Assembly: GCF_003703975.1 (NCBI RefSeq)
Contig: NZ_QTJY01000003.1
Coordinates: forward strand, 1-64,000
Length of the DNA: 64,000 nt
Direction of reading: 5' to 3'
Origin: Larkinella soli
Lineage (GTDB): Bacteria > Bacteroidota > Bacteroidia > Cytophagales > Spirosomataceae
This document shows positions 26,885 through 36,333 of the stretch, piece after piece. A program made the position numbers and the translations under genes. The notes beneath the pieces were generated by a model. The model saw only the letters and a list, made by a program, of their open reading frames with translations, searched no databases and had not been told where the DNA came from. How positions within the stretch are numbered: the stretch's first letter is position 1; each line of letters starts with the position of its first letter.

Positions 26885-27778
26885 ATGCAGCATCGTTGGA
26901 AAGCAGGAACGTTTGCGGTTGCACTGCTGGTTTTGTTGGCGTCGTGCAGCCCTTTTCAGAAATTACAGAAAAAGGGCACGGATGAGGAGAAATACCAGGC
27001 TGCCGTAAGCTATTTCAAGAAGGGCGAATTTTATAAGGCCGGTATTCTGTTCGAGGAGCTGATTCCGATCCTGAAAGGAAGTACGGAATCGGAAATGGCT
27101 CAGTTCTACCGCGCCCACTGCGAATATCAGCAGCAGAACTACCAGCTTTCGGCCTTCCATTTCAAACAGTTTTACGAGACGTTTGCCCGAAGCGATTTCG
27201 CCCAGGAAGCGATGTATTTCTACGCCCTGTCGTTATATAAGGATTCTCCAATCTATAACCTCGACCAGTCGAACACGCTGACGGCGATGTCCGCCCTGCA
27301 GGATTTCATCAACGCCTATCCGCAAAGCCCCTTCCGGGAGGAATGTACCAAATACATCAACGACCTCCGCGACAAACTGGAGCTGAAAGCTTACGAAAAA
27401 GCCAAGCTGTATTACAAGACCAGTGCGGCCAACATCGCCAACTACCGCTCGGCGGTGGTGTCGATCAACAACTTCCAGCGCGAGTACCCGGATTCGAAAT
27501 ACAACGAGGAACTGGCCTATTTGAAAGTCGACGCCCAGTATAATCTGGCGAAAAACAGCTTCACCGACAAGCTGAAGGAACGGCATCAGGAGGTGGTCAA
27601 CTACTACCAGACCTTTATCGACAAGTACGGCACCAGTTCCTACGCCAAGCGGGCCGAACGCATGTATGAGGACAGCCGCAAGGAACTCGAACGAATCCTG
27701 AACGAGGAAAAGGAAAAACAGAACCAGCAACAACAGCAGAAGCCGGGCAAAGTTACCGCGACGGCTTCCAACCAATAA
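26885..27778 (+). CDS. bamD: Outer-membrane protein assembly lipoprotein BamD
   Basis: BamD is an essential lipoprotein of the BAM complex that inserts beta-barrels into the outer membrane. The signal ends in a lipobox (LLVLLASC, Cys21). TPR repeats cover about residues 35-265 (YQAAVSYFKKGEFYKAGILFEEL, split here; FIDKYGTSSYAKRAERM). The C-terminus is a Glu/Lys/Gln-rich coil. It heads a cluster bamD-rpoZ-coaBC-DUF4835 typical of Bacteroidota. A promoter lies directly in front of the ATG. Confidence 0.94.
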   Translation: MQHRWKAGTFAVALLVLLASCSPFQKLQKKGTDEEKYQAAVSYFKKGEFYKAGILFEELIPILKGSTESEMAQFYRAHCEYQQQNYQLSAFHFKQFYETFARSDFAQEAMYFYALSLYKDSPIYNLDQSNTLTAMSALQDFINAYPQSPFREECTKYINDLRDKLELKAYEKAKLYYKTSAANIANYRSAVVSINNFQREYPDSKYNEELAYLKVDAQYNLAKNSFTDKLKERHQEVVNYYQTFIDKYGTSSYAKRAERMYEDSRKELERILNEEKEKQNQQQQQKPGKVTATASNQ

Positions 27779-27856
27779 AAGGCCGCCGGTCAGGCCGGGA
27801 AGGGAACCTATCGGACCCCGCCGGCTGTTGACCTCAGGCCCTAAATAGCAATCACT

Positions 27857-28177
27857 ATGGCAAACAATCCTTCTTTAATTACGCGCGACACGGACAAAAT
27901 TGCGGCCGCTACCGGAAACCTCTACGAATCGGTTTCCGTCATCTCGAAGCGGGCTCGCCAGATCTCGACCAAGATGAAGGAAGAACTCAGCAACAAACTG
28001 TCTGAGTTTGCATCGGCGGTCGATAACCTGGAGGAAGTGTTCGAAAACCGCGAACAGATCGAAATTTCAAAATACTACGAGCGGCTGCCGAAGCCGACCA
28101 CCGTCGCCACCGACGAATTTCTGGAAAGCAAACTCCAGTGGCGGTATGTCGACGAAGATTCGACCAACTCCCTGTAA
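27857..28177 (+). CDS. rpoZ: RNA polymerase omega subunit (Bacteroidota type)
   Basis: The 106-residue protein matches the Rpb6/omega family in its Bacteroidota form: SLITRDTDKIAAATGNLYES and SVISKRARQISTKMKEEL. Omega helps assemble and stabilise RNA polymerase. It lies 78 bases after bamD on the same strand, as in other members of the phylum, which supports the call despite low similarity to E. coli RpoZ. Confidence 0.88.
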   Translation: MANNPSLITRDTDKIAAATGNLYESVSVISKRARQISTKMKEELSNKLSEFASAVDNLEEVFENREQIEISKYYERLPKPTTVATDEFLESKLQWRYVDEDSTNSL

Positions 28178-28307
28178 TTTTCAGGTACACGATTTTTAAC
28201 GCAAAGGGCACTATGCCGGCGAGGAATCCGCAAATTAAAACTTTGCCGGAGCGCCGAATGCAGAGCTCCCTTTGCGTTTTTTCTTTCCACCGAATTTCGT
28301 CGACCGT

Positions 28308-29519
28308 ATGTCCATTCTGGCCGGAAAAAAAATCCTCCTGGGGGTAACAGGCAGCATTGCCGCCTATAAAGCCGCCTTACTGACCCGCCTTCTGGTCAGG
28401 GCCGGTGCGGAGGTGCAGGTCGTGATGACCAGAGCCGCTCAGGATTTCATTACGCCCCTGACGCTGGCTACCCTGTCCAAACGGCCGGTCCTGATCGAAT
28501 TTGTGAAGGACGAAACCGGAAGCTGGAACAACCATGTCGAACTCGGGCTCTGGGCCGACCTGATCGTGATTGCCCCGGTTTCGGCCCACACGCTGGCGAA
28601 ACTGGCGAACGGGTTCTGCGACGACCTCCTGTCGGCGGTTTATCTATCGGCCCGCTGCCCCGTGTATCTGGCTCCGGCCATGGATCTCGACATGTATCGC
28701 CATCCGGCCACGCTCGACAACCTTCGCCGGCTGCAATCCTTCGGCAACCACCTGATTCAGGCCGAACACGGCGAACTGGCGAGCGGGCTGGTCGGCGAAG
28801 GCCGCCTGGCCGAGCCGGAGCATATCCTGGCCGAACTGGAACGCCACTTCCGGCACCGGCCAGTTTTCCGCCATAAACGGGTGCTGATCACGGCCGGCCC
28901 CACCCAGGAGCCGATCGACCCGGTGCGGTTTGTCAGCAATCATTCGACCGGAAAGATGGGGTATGCCATCGCGAACGTATTCGCCCAGGCCGGAGCCGAA
29001 GTGACCCTGGTCAGCGGACCGACGCAGCTTCCGGTTCCGGACCCGACCGTGCGCCGGATTGCCGTTCGATCCGCCCGGGAAATGTTTGAAGCCGCCGAAC
29101 CGGAGTTCGGCCGGGCGGACATCGTCATTCTGGCTGCGGCCGTGGCGGACTACACGCCGGCCCATCCGGCCGATCAGAAGATCAAGAAAAAAGAAGCCGA
29201 ATTTTCGCTGGAAATGACGAAAACCGTCGACATCGCGGCTACGTTCGGCAGTCGGAAACGGCCGGGACAGATCATGATCGGGTTTGCCCTCGAAACCAAC
29301 GATGAAGTGAACAATGCCCTCGGAAAACTCCGGGCCAAGAACCTGGATTTCATCGTCCTGAACTCCCTTCGGGACCCGGGTGCCGGGTTCGGACACGATA
29401 CGAACAAAATTACCGTTATTGACAAAGAAGAACGGATTTATCAATTTGATCTGAAGTCGAAAGACGAAGTGGCCGCAGATTTGCTTAAGCTCGTGGAAGA
29501 ACAGATTTCTCAGGCATGA
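28308..29519 (+). CDS. coaBC: Bifunctional phosphopantothenoylcysteine decarboxylase / phosphopantothenate-cysteine ligase
   Basis: This enzyme joins cysteine to 4'-phosphopantothenate and then decarboxylates it, two steps of coenzyme A synthesis. The start is set at 28308 (MSILAGKKILLGVTGSIAAYK). The flavin-dependent CoaC part (1-185) has the VSAHTLAKLANGFCDDLL and APAMDLDMY motifs. The CoaB part (190-403) has ITAGPTQEPIDPVRFVSN, HSTGKMG and GFALETND. It overlaps the next gene by 4 bases (ATGA). Confidence 0.96.
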   Translation: MSILAGKKILLGVTGSIAAYKAALLTRLLVRAGAEVQVVMTRAAQDFITPLTLATLSKRPVLIEFVKDETGSWNNHVELGLWADLIVIAPVSAHTLAKLANGFCDDLLSAVYLSARCPVYLAPAMDLDMYRHPATLDNLRRLQSFGNHLIQAEHGELASGLVGEGRLAEPEHILAELERHFRHRPVFRHKRVLITAGPTQEPIDPVRFVSNHSTGKMGYAIANVFAQAGAEVTLVSGPTQLPVPDPTVRRIAVRSAREMFEAAEPEFGRADIVILAAAVADYTPAHPADQKIKKKEAEFSLEMTKTVDIAATFGSRKRPGQIMIGFALETNDEVNNALGKLRAKNLDFIVLNSLRDPGAGFGHDTNKITVIDKEERIYQFDLKSKDEVAADLLKLVEEQISQA

Positions 29520-30433
29520 AATTTCAATCATTTTATACGGCCGTCGCCCTGATGCTGGGCCTGTGCCTCGGCACCGCCCGGGCGCAGGAACTCAATTGCC
29601 AGGTGACGGTCAACTTCAACCAGGCCCAGTCCACCCAGGTCACGGACCAGCAGCTATTCCCCCAGTTGCAAAGCTTTATTTCCGATTTCATGAATAACCG
29701 GCGCTGGACGAACGACGCCTTCAACCCGGAGGAACGGATCAACTGCAAGTTGGTCATCGACATTCTGAAAGTGCCCTCCCAGAACTATTACGAAGGCCGG
29801 GCCCAGGTGATCGTCACCCGTCCGGTGTTCGGCACCAACTATGAATCCCTGACGCACCGGTACATCGATCAGTCTTTCAACTTCTCCTACCGCCTGAACG
29901 ACCCGATGTATTTCAACGAGAATGCCTACAGCAGCGAACTGACTTCCCTCCTCGCGTTTCACGCACTGGTGATTCTCGGGACCGACTATAATTCGTTCGG
30001 GAAACAGGGCGGCAAGCTTTTCTTTCAGCGGGCCTACAACGTCATGACGCTGGCGAGCCAGAGCGTGCAGGGGGGCGGCTGGGGCGCCCAGGGCGACCTC
30101 CGCAACCGGTACTGGCTGATCGAGAACCTGCAGAGTCAGCAGTTCGTGCCGTATCACGAAGCCCAGTACGTCTACCACCGCCAGGCACTCGATAACTTCA
30201 TCACCAATCCCGTCGGCTCCCGTCAGCAGGTTCTGGACGTTCTTTCGACCATCCGGCAGGTGAGCCAGCAGCGTCCCAACTCCATCGCCATCAACATCTT
30301 TTTCGACGCCAAGGGAGAGGAATTGTTCAACATCATGAACGAAGGATCGCGCGATGAACGCCAGAAAGCCTTCAACCTCCTGTCGGCGCTCGATCCTGCC
30401 AAGACCGAACTTTATCGCAGATTGCTCCGATAG
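29516..30433 (+). CDS. DUF4835 family protein (PorD-like, type IX secretion associated)
   Basis: The 305-residue protein has a signal peptide (LMLGLCLGTARAQ). It shows the DUF4835 features ELNCQVTVNFNQ, DAFNPEERINCKLVIDI and FFDAKGEELFNIMN. As I recall, the family corresponds to T9SS protein PorD and typically sits between coaBC and recN, as here. A role in building or supporting the type IX machinery in the periplasm or outer membrane is therefore inferred. It is translationally coupled to coaBC by a 4-base overlap. Confidence 0.82.
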   Translation: MKFQSFYTAVALMLGLCLGTARAQELNCQVTVNFNQAQSTQVTDQQLFPQLQSFISDFMNNRRWTNDAFNPEERINCKLVIDILKVPSQNYYEGRAQVIVTRPVFGTNYESLTHRYIDQSFNFSYRLNDPMYFNENAYSSELTSLLAFHALVILGTDYNSFGKQGGKLFFQRAYNVMTLASQSVQGGGWGAQGDLRNRYWLIENLQSQQFVPYHEAQYVYHRQALDNFITNPVGSRQQVLDVLSTIRQVSQQRPNSIAINIFFDAKGEELFNIMNEGSRDERQKAFNLLSALDPAKTELYRRLLR

Positions 30434-30711
30434 CCCGAAAGACGGTTTCCATCGAACAGGAACCGAATCGACGGGGACCGGATGAGGAAAACGTCGGATT
30501 CGCCCGCCTGAACGTTCCGACACCGATACCGGTGGAAAGCCTGCGTATTCAGGTCGATCCGGCCAGGACCGGGTTGGTGCATTCCCTCTCCTTGCGACGA
30601 ATTGTGAAATGTCGTGCCCCCGTACCGAATATCCTGAGAAGGTGCGTAAATTTGCCGCCGGTCGGGGCAGGCCACCGCTCCTGAGGGCATCTTACCCTGC
30701 TTAGCTATTTC
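30434..30711. other. Intergenic stretch with no gene seen
   Basis: A minus-strand open frame (30412-30690) has poor composition and overlaps the end of the DUF4835 gene; I do not accept it. The only signal noted is a promoter element at 30647-30654. Confidence 0.4.
30647..30654 (+). promoter_or_regulatory. Bacteroidota -7 promoter element (TAAATTTG)
   Basis: TAAATTTG matches TAnnTTTG and lies 57 bases before the ATG of the small protein gene at 30712, predicting a leader of about 50 bases. Confidence 0.45.
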
Positions 30712-30939
30712 ATGGGGAAACGCTTAATTCGCATCCGGACTACCCAGCTTCCGGAACTGGTCGCCGGCTTTACCGGGTCGGAGGTAAATCTCGTCCTGGT
30801 CGACGGAAGAACACTTCACGGCCGCCTGACCCGCGTTCAGGACGATGAACTCCATCTGGTCGACTCCATCGGACACCGTCATACGGTATCGTTCGAGGCC
30901 GTGGATGAACTGATTACGGATGAGAAATCATCCTTCTGA
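30712..30939 (+). CDS. Small conserved-looking protein, possibly Sm/SH3-like barrel
   Basis: The 75-residue protein (MGKRLIRIRTTQLPELVAG...) contains a strand pattern, EVNLVLVDGRTLHGRLTRVQDDELHLVDSIG when read in two pieces, that resembles Sm-like or SH3-like small barrels. It is basic at the N-terminus and acidic at the C-terminus. A good promoter element precedes it. recN follows 85 bases later. Nucleic-acid binding is a guess from the fold only. Confidence 0.6.
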   Translation: MGKRLIRIRTTQLPELVAGFTGSEVNLVLVDGRTLHGRLTRVQDDELHLVDSIGHRHTVSFEAVDELITDEKSSF

Positions 30940-31024
30940 CACAAAAATTTTTCTAACCGTTTGGGTGGTCGGAGCGGAAACCCCAACGCAGTCGGCGTTG
31001 TTATTCGAATAGAGGACTTCCTGT

Positions 31025-32683
31025 ATGCTTTCGCATTTACTAATCAAGAATTACGCCCTGATCGAACAATTGGAAATGGCTCCGGATACCACCCTGAACA
31101 TCATCACGGGGGAGACGGGTGCCGGTAAAAGCATCATGCTGGGTGCCATCGGTCTTCTGCTGGGCCACCGGGCGGATACCAAAGTGCTGTATAATCCGGA
31201 CGAAAAATGCGTCATCGAAGGCTCTTTCAGCGTGTCGGGCTACTTTATCGAGAACCTGTTCGATGAGGAAGACCTCGATTATGATTCGACCTGCGTGGTT
31301 CGGCGGGAAATCAGCCCGAGCGGAAAATCCCGGGCCTTCGTCAACGATACGCCGGTCAATCTGGAAACCCTCCGGCGGGTGACCAGCCAGTTGATGGACA
31401 TCCATTCGCAGCATGATTCCATTCTGCTCGGATCGAACGAATACCAGTTACAGATCGTAGACACTTACGCCCAGAACGACGAACTGCTCCGTCAATACCG
31501 CTCCGACTATCAGGCGTTTCGCGGCAGGGAAGATGCCCTGAACCAGCTTCTGGCCGAGGCAGCGACCATGAAGAAAGAGTTCGACTACAATAATTTTCTG
31601 TTCGAGGAACTCAGCAAATTGCAGCTGGAAGCCGACGAGCAGGAGCAGCTGGAACAGGAACTGACCGTTCTTGAAAATGCCGAGGACATCCGGGAACGGC
31701 TCCAGTTATCGTACGATTACCTCGACAATGCCGAGCAGTCGGTGGTGGTATTCCTGAAAAATGTGGTCAGCAACCTGAATTACGTCAGCCGGCTTTCCGA
31801 CCAGTTCAGCCCCCTGCGCGACCGCGCCCAGAGTGCCCTGATCGAACTCCGGGACCTTGCCGGGGAGATCAGCAATGAAGAGGACCTGATAGAGACGAAC
31901 GACACCCGGGCCGAAACCATCCGGGAACGGCTCAATCTGATTTATAATCTCCAGACCAAGCACGGCGTCAAAACGATTGCCGAACTGCTGGAAATCCAGG
32001 CCGACCTGGCCAAAAAAGTCGGGAAGGTGCTGAATCTGGATGAAGAACTCGCCGAAGCCCGCCGGCAAACCGAAGAAGCCCGGCAGACGCTGAACCACAG
32101 TGCCGAAGTCCTGTCGGATTCCCGTCGGAAGGTGCTGATGCTGATCGAGAAACAGGTGGGCGACCTGCTGGTCGACCTGGGGATGCCGAATGCATCGATG
32201 CAGATTCAGCAGCAAACCGGCAAGCCGACCAACAACGGCATCGACACCATCTCGTTCCTGTTCAGCGCCAACAAAGGCGTCAAACTCCAGCAACTGAAAA
32301 ATGTGGCCTCCGGCGGGGAATTCTCCCGGCTGATGATGGCGATCAAGTATATCCTGGCCAGCAAACGCTCGCTGCCGACCATTATTTTTGATGAAATCGA
32401 CACCGGGGTTTCCGGCGAAATCGCTATCAAGATGGGTAATATGATGCGGGATATGGCGCACAGCCACCAGATTATCGCCATCACGCACCTGCACCAGATT
32501 GCCGCCCAGGGGAAAGCCCATTACTTTGTTTATAAGGACCATTCCGGAAATAAAACCGTCAGCCGGGTCAAGAAGCTCAATTTCAACGAACGGGTTCAGG
32601 AAATCGCCCAGATGATCGGCGGCAATAACCCTTCGGCGAGCGTGCTGAAAAACGCCCGGGAACTACTGTCTCAGAAAGTATAG
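31025..32683 (+). CDS. recN: DNA repair protein RecN
   Basis: RecN is an SMC-like ATPase that acts early in double-strand break repair. The 552-residue length is normal. The Walker A motif GETGAGKS lies at about 36-43, and a long coiled coil runs from about 155 to 370. The signature VASGGEFSRLMMAIKY and Walker B TIIFDEIDTGVSG follow in the C-terminal half. It is followed after 10 bases by a lipoprotein gene, so an operon continuing to the SCO and cytochrome genes is possible. Confidence 0.97.
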   Translation: MLSHLLIKNYALIEQLEMAPDTTLNIITGETGAGKSIMLGAIGLLLGHRADTKVLYNPDEKCVIEGSFSVSGYFIENLFDEEDLDYDSTCVVRREISPSGKSRAFVNDTPVNLETLRRVTSQLMDIHSQHDSILLGSNEYQLQIVDTYAQNDELLRQYRSDYQAFRGREDALNQLLAEAATMKKEFDYNNFLFEELSKLQLEADEQEQLEQELTVLENAEDIRERLQLSYDYLDNAEQSVVVFLKNVVSNLNYVSRLSDQFSPLRDRAQSALIELRDLAGEISNEEDLIETNDTRAETIRERLNLIYNLQTKHGVKTIAELLEIQADLAKKVGKVLNLDEELAEARRQTEEARQTLNHSAEVLSDSRRKVLMLIEKQVGDLLVDLGMPNASMQIQQQTGKPTNNGIDTISFLFSANKGVKLQQLKNVASGGEFSRLMMAIKYILASKRSLPTIIFDEIDTGVSGEIAIKMGNMMRDMAHSHQIIAITHLHQIAAQGKAHYFVYKDHSGNKTVSRVKKLNFNERVQEIAQMIGGNNPSASVLKNARELLSQKV

Positions 32684-32693
32684 TTTCAAGATC

Positions 32694-33146
32694 ATGAAAA
32701 ACCGTAACCTGTTCCTCTCCTTTTCCCTGCTGGCCGGACTGCTGGCCGCCGGTTGTCAGAACGCCGAAAAAGCCGGCACGAACGAGGTCGATGCCCTGCG
32801 CGATTCCGTGATGGCCGTCCATGATGAAGTAATGCCCCGAATGGAGGAAATGATGGAACTCCGGTCCAGGATCAGCAGCCGGATCGATAGCCTTTCCAAA
32901 CTGAAACCGGCCTCCTCCGACCTTGAAGGCCGCCAAAAGGACGGCGTTGACGCCAATCTGGCCCTGAAGGAAGCGGACAGCCTGATGATGTCCTGGATGA
33001 ATCATTATAAATCCGACACGTTCAAGGTGCTGGACGCCGGGCAGGCGAAGGCTTATCTGGATCATGAGATGGAGAAAATTTCAGTGGTCAGAGAGAAAAT
33101 GAACACGAGCATCGACCAGGCCAAAAAGTACCTTCAGCAAAAATGA
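32694..33146 (+). CDS. Small helical lipoprotein of unknown function
   Basis: The 150-residue protein has a lipobox (LLAGLLAAGC, Cys21). The rest is almost entirely charged helix with heptad character (DEVMPRMEEMMELRSRISSR), probably coiled coil. No family with known function is recognised. It lies 7 bases before the SCO gene, so it probably acts with the SCO/cytochrome pair in the periplasm. Confidence 0.72.
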   Translation: MKNRNLFLSFSLLAGLLAAGCQNAEKAGTNEVDALRDSVMAVHDEVMPRMEEMMELRSRISSRIDSLSKLKPASSDLEGRQKDGVDANLALKEADSLMMSWMNHYKSDTFKVLDAGQAKAYLDHEMEKISVVREKMNTSIDQAKKYLQQK

Positions 33147-33153
33147 ATTGAGT

Positions 33154-33795
33154 ATGCGTACCCGAATTCTCATGGTTCCGGCGCTGGCGGCCCTGCTGGC
33201 GGCCTGTTCACCGAAAGACGACCGACTGCCCATCCTGGGTGAGCGCGAACCCGTCACGAAAACCGTGGACGGAAAAACCGTTACCGACACGGCCTATTAC
33301 TCCATTCCGCCCTTCCGGTTTACCAATCAGGACGGCAAGGTGGTTTCGGACCGGGATTACGACGGAAAAATCTACATAGCGGATTTTTTCTTTACGACCT
33401 GCCCCACCATCTGCCCGAAGATGAAAACCCAGATGAAGCGGGTGTACGACAAATACAGGGGCAACCCGGACCTGCGAATCCTTTCTCACACCATCGACCC
33501 TCAGCACGATACGCCGGAGGTTCTGAAGGAGTTTGCCAAAGGGCTGGGGGTGGCCGGGGAGCAGTGGCAGTTCGTGACCGGGCCGAAGGAGGAGATATTC
33601 AAAACCGGTAAATCCTACATGGTGGTGGCCCAGGAGGACAAAGCCGCTCCGGGCGGGCTGATTCACAGCGGCCATTTCATCCTGGTGGATAAGGATAAGC
33701 ACGTCCGCGGCATGTACGACGGCACCACGGAGGAAGGCGCCGATAAACTGATGGCCGACATCGATAAACTCCTGGCCGAATACCACCATGAGTAA
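33154..33795 (+). CDS. SCO1/SenC family lipoprotein
   Basis: The frame allows a TTG start at 33148, but ATG 33154 gives a clean lipoprotein signal (MRTRILMVPALAALLAAC, Cys18). The thioredoxin-like SCO domain has the copper-binding CPTIC motif at residues 83-87 and the conserved His in HSGHFILVD. SCO proteins deliver copper to the CuA site of cytochrome oxidase or act as thiol reductants. The next gene, a cytochrome c, overlaps its end by 8 bases. Confidence 0.94.
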   Translation: MRTRILMVPALAALLAACSPKDDRLPILGEREPVTKTVDGKTVTDTAYYSIPPFRFTNQDGKVVSDRDYDGKIYIADFFFTTCPTICPKMKTQMKRVYDKYRGNPDLRILSHTIDPQHDTPEVLKEFAKGLGVAGEQWQFVTGPKEEIFKTGKSYMVVAQEDKAAPGGLIHSGHFILVDKDKHVRGMYDGTTEEGADKLMADIDKLLAEYHHE

Positions 33796-34207
33796 AGCGT
33801 TCACCGGCGGCTTTCTGGTGCTGATTCTCGGCTTGCTGGCTTCCTGCCAGAGTGAGGAGGAAATTAAACGGCAGAAGTATTTCGTGGAGGGCCTGCGGCT
33901 GTATACCCAGCACTGCGCGAACTGCCACCAACCCGACGGGAAGGGACTGGAAGCCCTCTACCCTCCCCTGAACGGTTCGGACTACCTCGTCAACAAGGAA
34001 AAGGTGATCTGCCTGATCCGGTACGGAATGAGCGGCCCCATCGAAGTGAACGGGCGCCGGTTTAACCGCCCGATGCCGGCCAATAACCAGCTGACGGACA
34101 TTGACGTGGCCGCCATAACGACCTTCATTTATAACAAATGGGGGAATGAAAAAACCATCACCGATGTCCGGGCCACCACCAGAGTGCTGGACAAATGCCG
34201 GAAATAG
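33788..34207 (+). CDS. Lipoprotein c-type cytochrome (monohaem)
   Basis: The lipobox LILGLLASC (Cys20) predicts a membrane-anchored periplasmic protein. One haem-binding CANCH motif lies at about residues 43-47, and a likely Met ligand in RPMPANNQL. The domain is a class I cytochrome c (about 35-125). It overlaps the SCO gene by 8 bases. Together they look like an electron-transfer or oxidase-assembly unit. Haem attachment would need the ccm operon found near 55-60 kb. Confidence 0.93.
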   Translation: MSKAFTGGFLVLILGLLASCQSEEEIKRQKYFVEGLRLYTQHCANCHQPDGKGLEALYPPLNGSDYLVNKEKVICLIRYGMSGPIEVNGRRFNRPMPANNQLTDIDVAAITTFIYNKWGNEKTITDVRATTRVLDKCRK

Positions 34208-34221
34208 ACCCCGTCGTCGGT

Positions 34222-34776
34222 TCAGGAGTCGAGCCGGAACACGCCGGAGGGCTTGCGGATGGAGTAATTGGAGAAATCCTGATTGGCGTCGAGCCCGTCA
34301 CCCTCCAGCCGCTCGCCGGTATTGCGGCTCAGGATATTCACCCGCTTTTCGGTGTAGACCTTCCGGGTCGTCGGGTTCCAGTTCAGTTCGGGCGTCCGGA
34401 GTTCTTCGTTCTTCTGTTTGTTGACGACCACCACATTGCCCATCACCCGGTAAAAGTTCTGCGCCTGGACGTAGCGCCCGGAATCCGCCCGCAGCGTCGT
34501 GACCAACTCCTGATTCGGCCCGTAAAATTCAATATTGACCTGTTTGGGGTACACCCGGTCGTTCGACTGGTATTTCAGCTGAAGGGGCGTTTTCATCTTT
34601 ACCTTCAGCATTCCTGCCTCACTGTACAGAACCTGAACGTTATTGATTTCTTCGAGCGGCCCGGAATAGGGCTGGGTTTTTACGGCAGCCGGCTCATCCT
34701 TACATCCGCTGAGAAAAATGCCGGCACTGATCAGAAATGCCGTAAGGAAACTGTTTCGGTTCATTGACGAATTCAT
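34222..34776 (-). CDS. lptC: LPS export periplasmic protein LptC
   Basis: The 184-residue protein (alternative start Met5 at 34764) has a lipobox-like signal (LISAGIFLSGC). It is followed by a single OstA-like beta domain (about 45-165: VKMKTPLQLKYQSNDRVYPKQ, TLRADSGRYVQAQNFYRVMG, read in pieces). LptC links the LptBFG ABC transporter to the periplasmic LPS bridge. It follows the outer-membrane barrel gene on the same strand after about 100 bases. Confidence 0.85.
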   Translation of the reverse strand: MNSSMNRNSFLTAFLISAGIFLSGCKDEPAAVKTQPYSGPLEEINNVQVLYSEAGMLKVKMKTPLQLKYQSNDRVYPKQVNIEFYGPNQELVTTLRADSGRYVQAQNFYRVMGNVVVVNKQKNEELRTPELNWNPTTRKVYTEKRVNILSRNTGERLEGDGLDANQDFSNYSIRKPSGVFRLDS

Positions 34777-34877
34777 TTAGCTTGTTGTCTGTCCGTTAAA
34801 CACAGGTCGCGCCTGCTTGGTTCGCAAAGATAATCGGCCGGGAAGGCCCGGAGGCCCAACTCTTTAGCGAATGGTCG

Positions 34878-36170
34878 TCAGTCGACTTTGTATCGATTGA
34901 ACCAGCGGTCGTTGAGCGAGAGCCCGAAGCCGAGTTTCACGTACCGCTCCCGGATCTGCCCTTCCGACAGGGTGCCCCGCTGTCCGACCGTCAGGGCCAG
35001 GTTGAGGGAGTTGACGAAACGACCCACCGGCAGCGAAAAACCGATGCTTCCGCTCAGATCGTTCAGTTGCGGGCCGGTGGCCGAAACCGCGTACGGCAGC
35101 CGGGCGTAGGTGATCCCGGCCCGGTAGTTGATCAGCTCCAGGTATTTGCTGGAAGTGGCTTTCGGCATGAATTCCAGACCGGCCGCTACCGAATAGCTGT
35201 CGCGGAGATTCCCCGGCTGGCCGGTCAGCGTGGAGAACTTCGACCAGGGCTGGTAGGTGACCTCCACCCCGGCCGCGAATTTGAGCGTCTTTTCGAGAAC
35301 GATACCGCCCCGGAACTGGGAGGGCAGCGTCACCGAGCCACGGGAGGTTCGGTTGACGGTGTCGGGGTTGGACACCTGCGTGCCGCTGGCGTCGATCTGC
35401 CGGTAGGTATCGGTCGTTTTCCCGCCGATCCGGGTCTGCGGATCGAAGGTGGCCCCGATGTTCAGGAACCAGTCCTTATTGAGTTTGGGCCGCCAGGCCG
35501 CGCCCAGACGCCACATGACGTCGCTGTGGCTGGCCAGATTGGAACGCTGTACGGTAATGTCGTCACCGCCGATCAGCAGCCGCGATTCGGAGTCGTTGGT
35601 GATGTTGCCGAAGACGAAGGCGGCTTCCACGCCCGCATAGAAATTTTTTCCGATCTGAAAGCCGTTGGTCAGCACGGCTTTATTGAGGCCGCCTTTCCCC
35701 CGGTAGGTGTATTCCGCTTCATAGATCGTTCCGGGCACCTTCTGGTACTGGGTGGTCTGGTAGTCGACGTAACTGTAGGGCCGCAGGCCGAGGCCGGCCG
35801 ACCAGCGTTTCGTTACCGGAAAAGCGAGCGTCAGGTAGCTCAGGTTGGCGCCGAAATCCCGCTGGCTCTGCCCGCGCGTGTCGGTGATGTTTTTTGATTG
35901 CCCCAGCAGCCCGACTTCGAAGATGGTATTGCGGTTGCGGGCCAGCAGGGCGGGGTTGACGCTGTTCAGGAAAAACCCGTTGGCATACGATACGCCGAGG
36001 CCGCCCATCCCGAGGTTGGTAATGTTGTTTCCGCTGTATACCTCACCGATCCCGAGGGCCGAATACGGAGAGTTGCCCAGACCCTGCGCCCGGGCCGTCA
36101 TTGAAGAAAATCCAAACAGGAGAAGACCGATATGAAATGCGGAAAGGAAACCGTTACGAAAGGTTGACAT
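34878..36170 (-). CDS. Outer-membrane beta-barrel protein (FadL/porin-like)
   Basis: The 430-residue protein has a signal peptide (GLLLFGFSSMTARAQ). The mature sequence opens with GLGNSPYSALGIGEVYSGNN. The rest is alternating amphipathic strands ending in aromatic residues (RYVKLGFGLSLNDRWFNRYKVD), typical of an outer-membrane barrel of the Bacteroidota family found beside coaX and lptC. Function is unknown, perhaps hydrophobic solute transport. A promoter element lies at 36326-36333. Confidence 0.82.
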   Translation of the reverse strand: MSTFRNGFLSAFHIGLLLFGFSSMTARAQGLGNSPYSALGIGEVYSGNNITNLGMGGLGVSYANGFFLNSVNPALLARNRNTIFEVGLLGQSKNITDTRGQSQRDFGANLSYLTLAFPVTKRWSAGLGLRPYSYVDYQTTQYQKVPGTIYEAEYTYRGKGGLNKAVLTNGFQIGKNFYAGVEAAFVFGNITNDSESRLLIGGDDITVQRSNLASHSDVMWRLGAAWRPKLNKDWFLNIGATFDPQTRIGGKTTDTYRQIDASGTQVSNPDTVNRTSRGSVTLPSQFRGGIVLEKTLKFAAGVEVTYQPWSKFSTLTGQPGNLRDSYSVAAGLEFMPKATSSKYLELINYRAGITYARLPYAVSATGPQLNDLSGSIGFSLPVGRFVNSLNLALTVGQRGTLSEGQIRERYVKLGFGLSLNDRWFNRYKVD

Positions 36171-36325
36171 TATAATGGATAAAAGATAAAATCATTTTTA
36201 CCACCGCCTGTTTATCAGAAAGTGAATCAGCGATTCAACCCGCCGGACTCCCGGGAGGCCGTTCCGGGGTATCTGAAGTGGGATCTATTTTGTAAAGAAC
36301 GGCAGCAATCCTGAAAAAATTGGAA

Positions 36326-36333
36326 CAAAAGTA
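36326..36333 (-). promoter_or_regulatory. Bacteroidota -7 promoter element (TACTTTTG) for the barrel/lptC genes
   Basis: On the minus strand this reads TACTTTTG, a perfect TAnnTTTG. Transcription would start near 36319, leaving a leader of about 150 bases before the barrel gene. Confidence 0.5.

Noticed and set aside
30412-30690. 92-codon minus-strand frame after the DUF4835 gene
   Set aside because: Overlaps the end of a secure gene and looks like random G+C-rich sequence.
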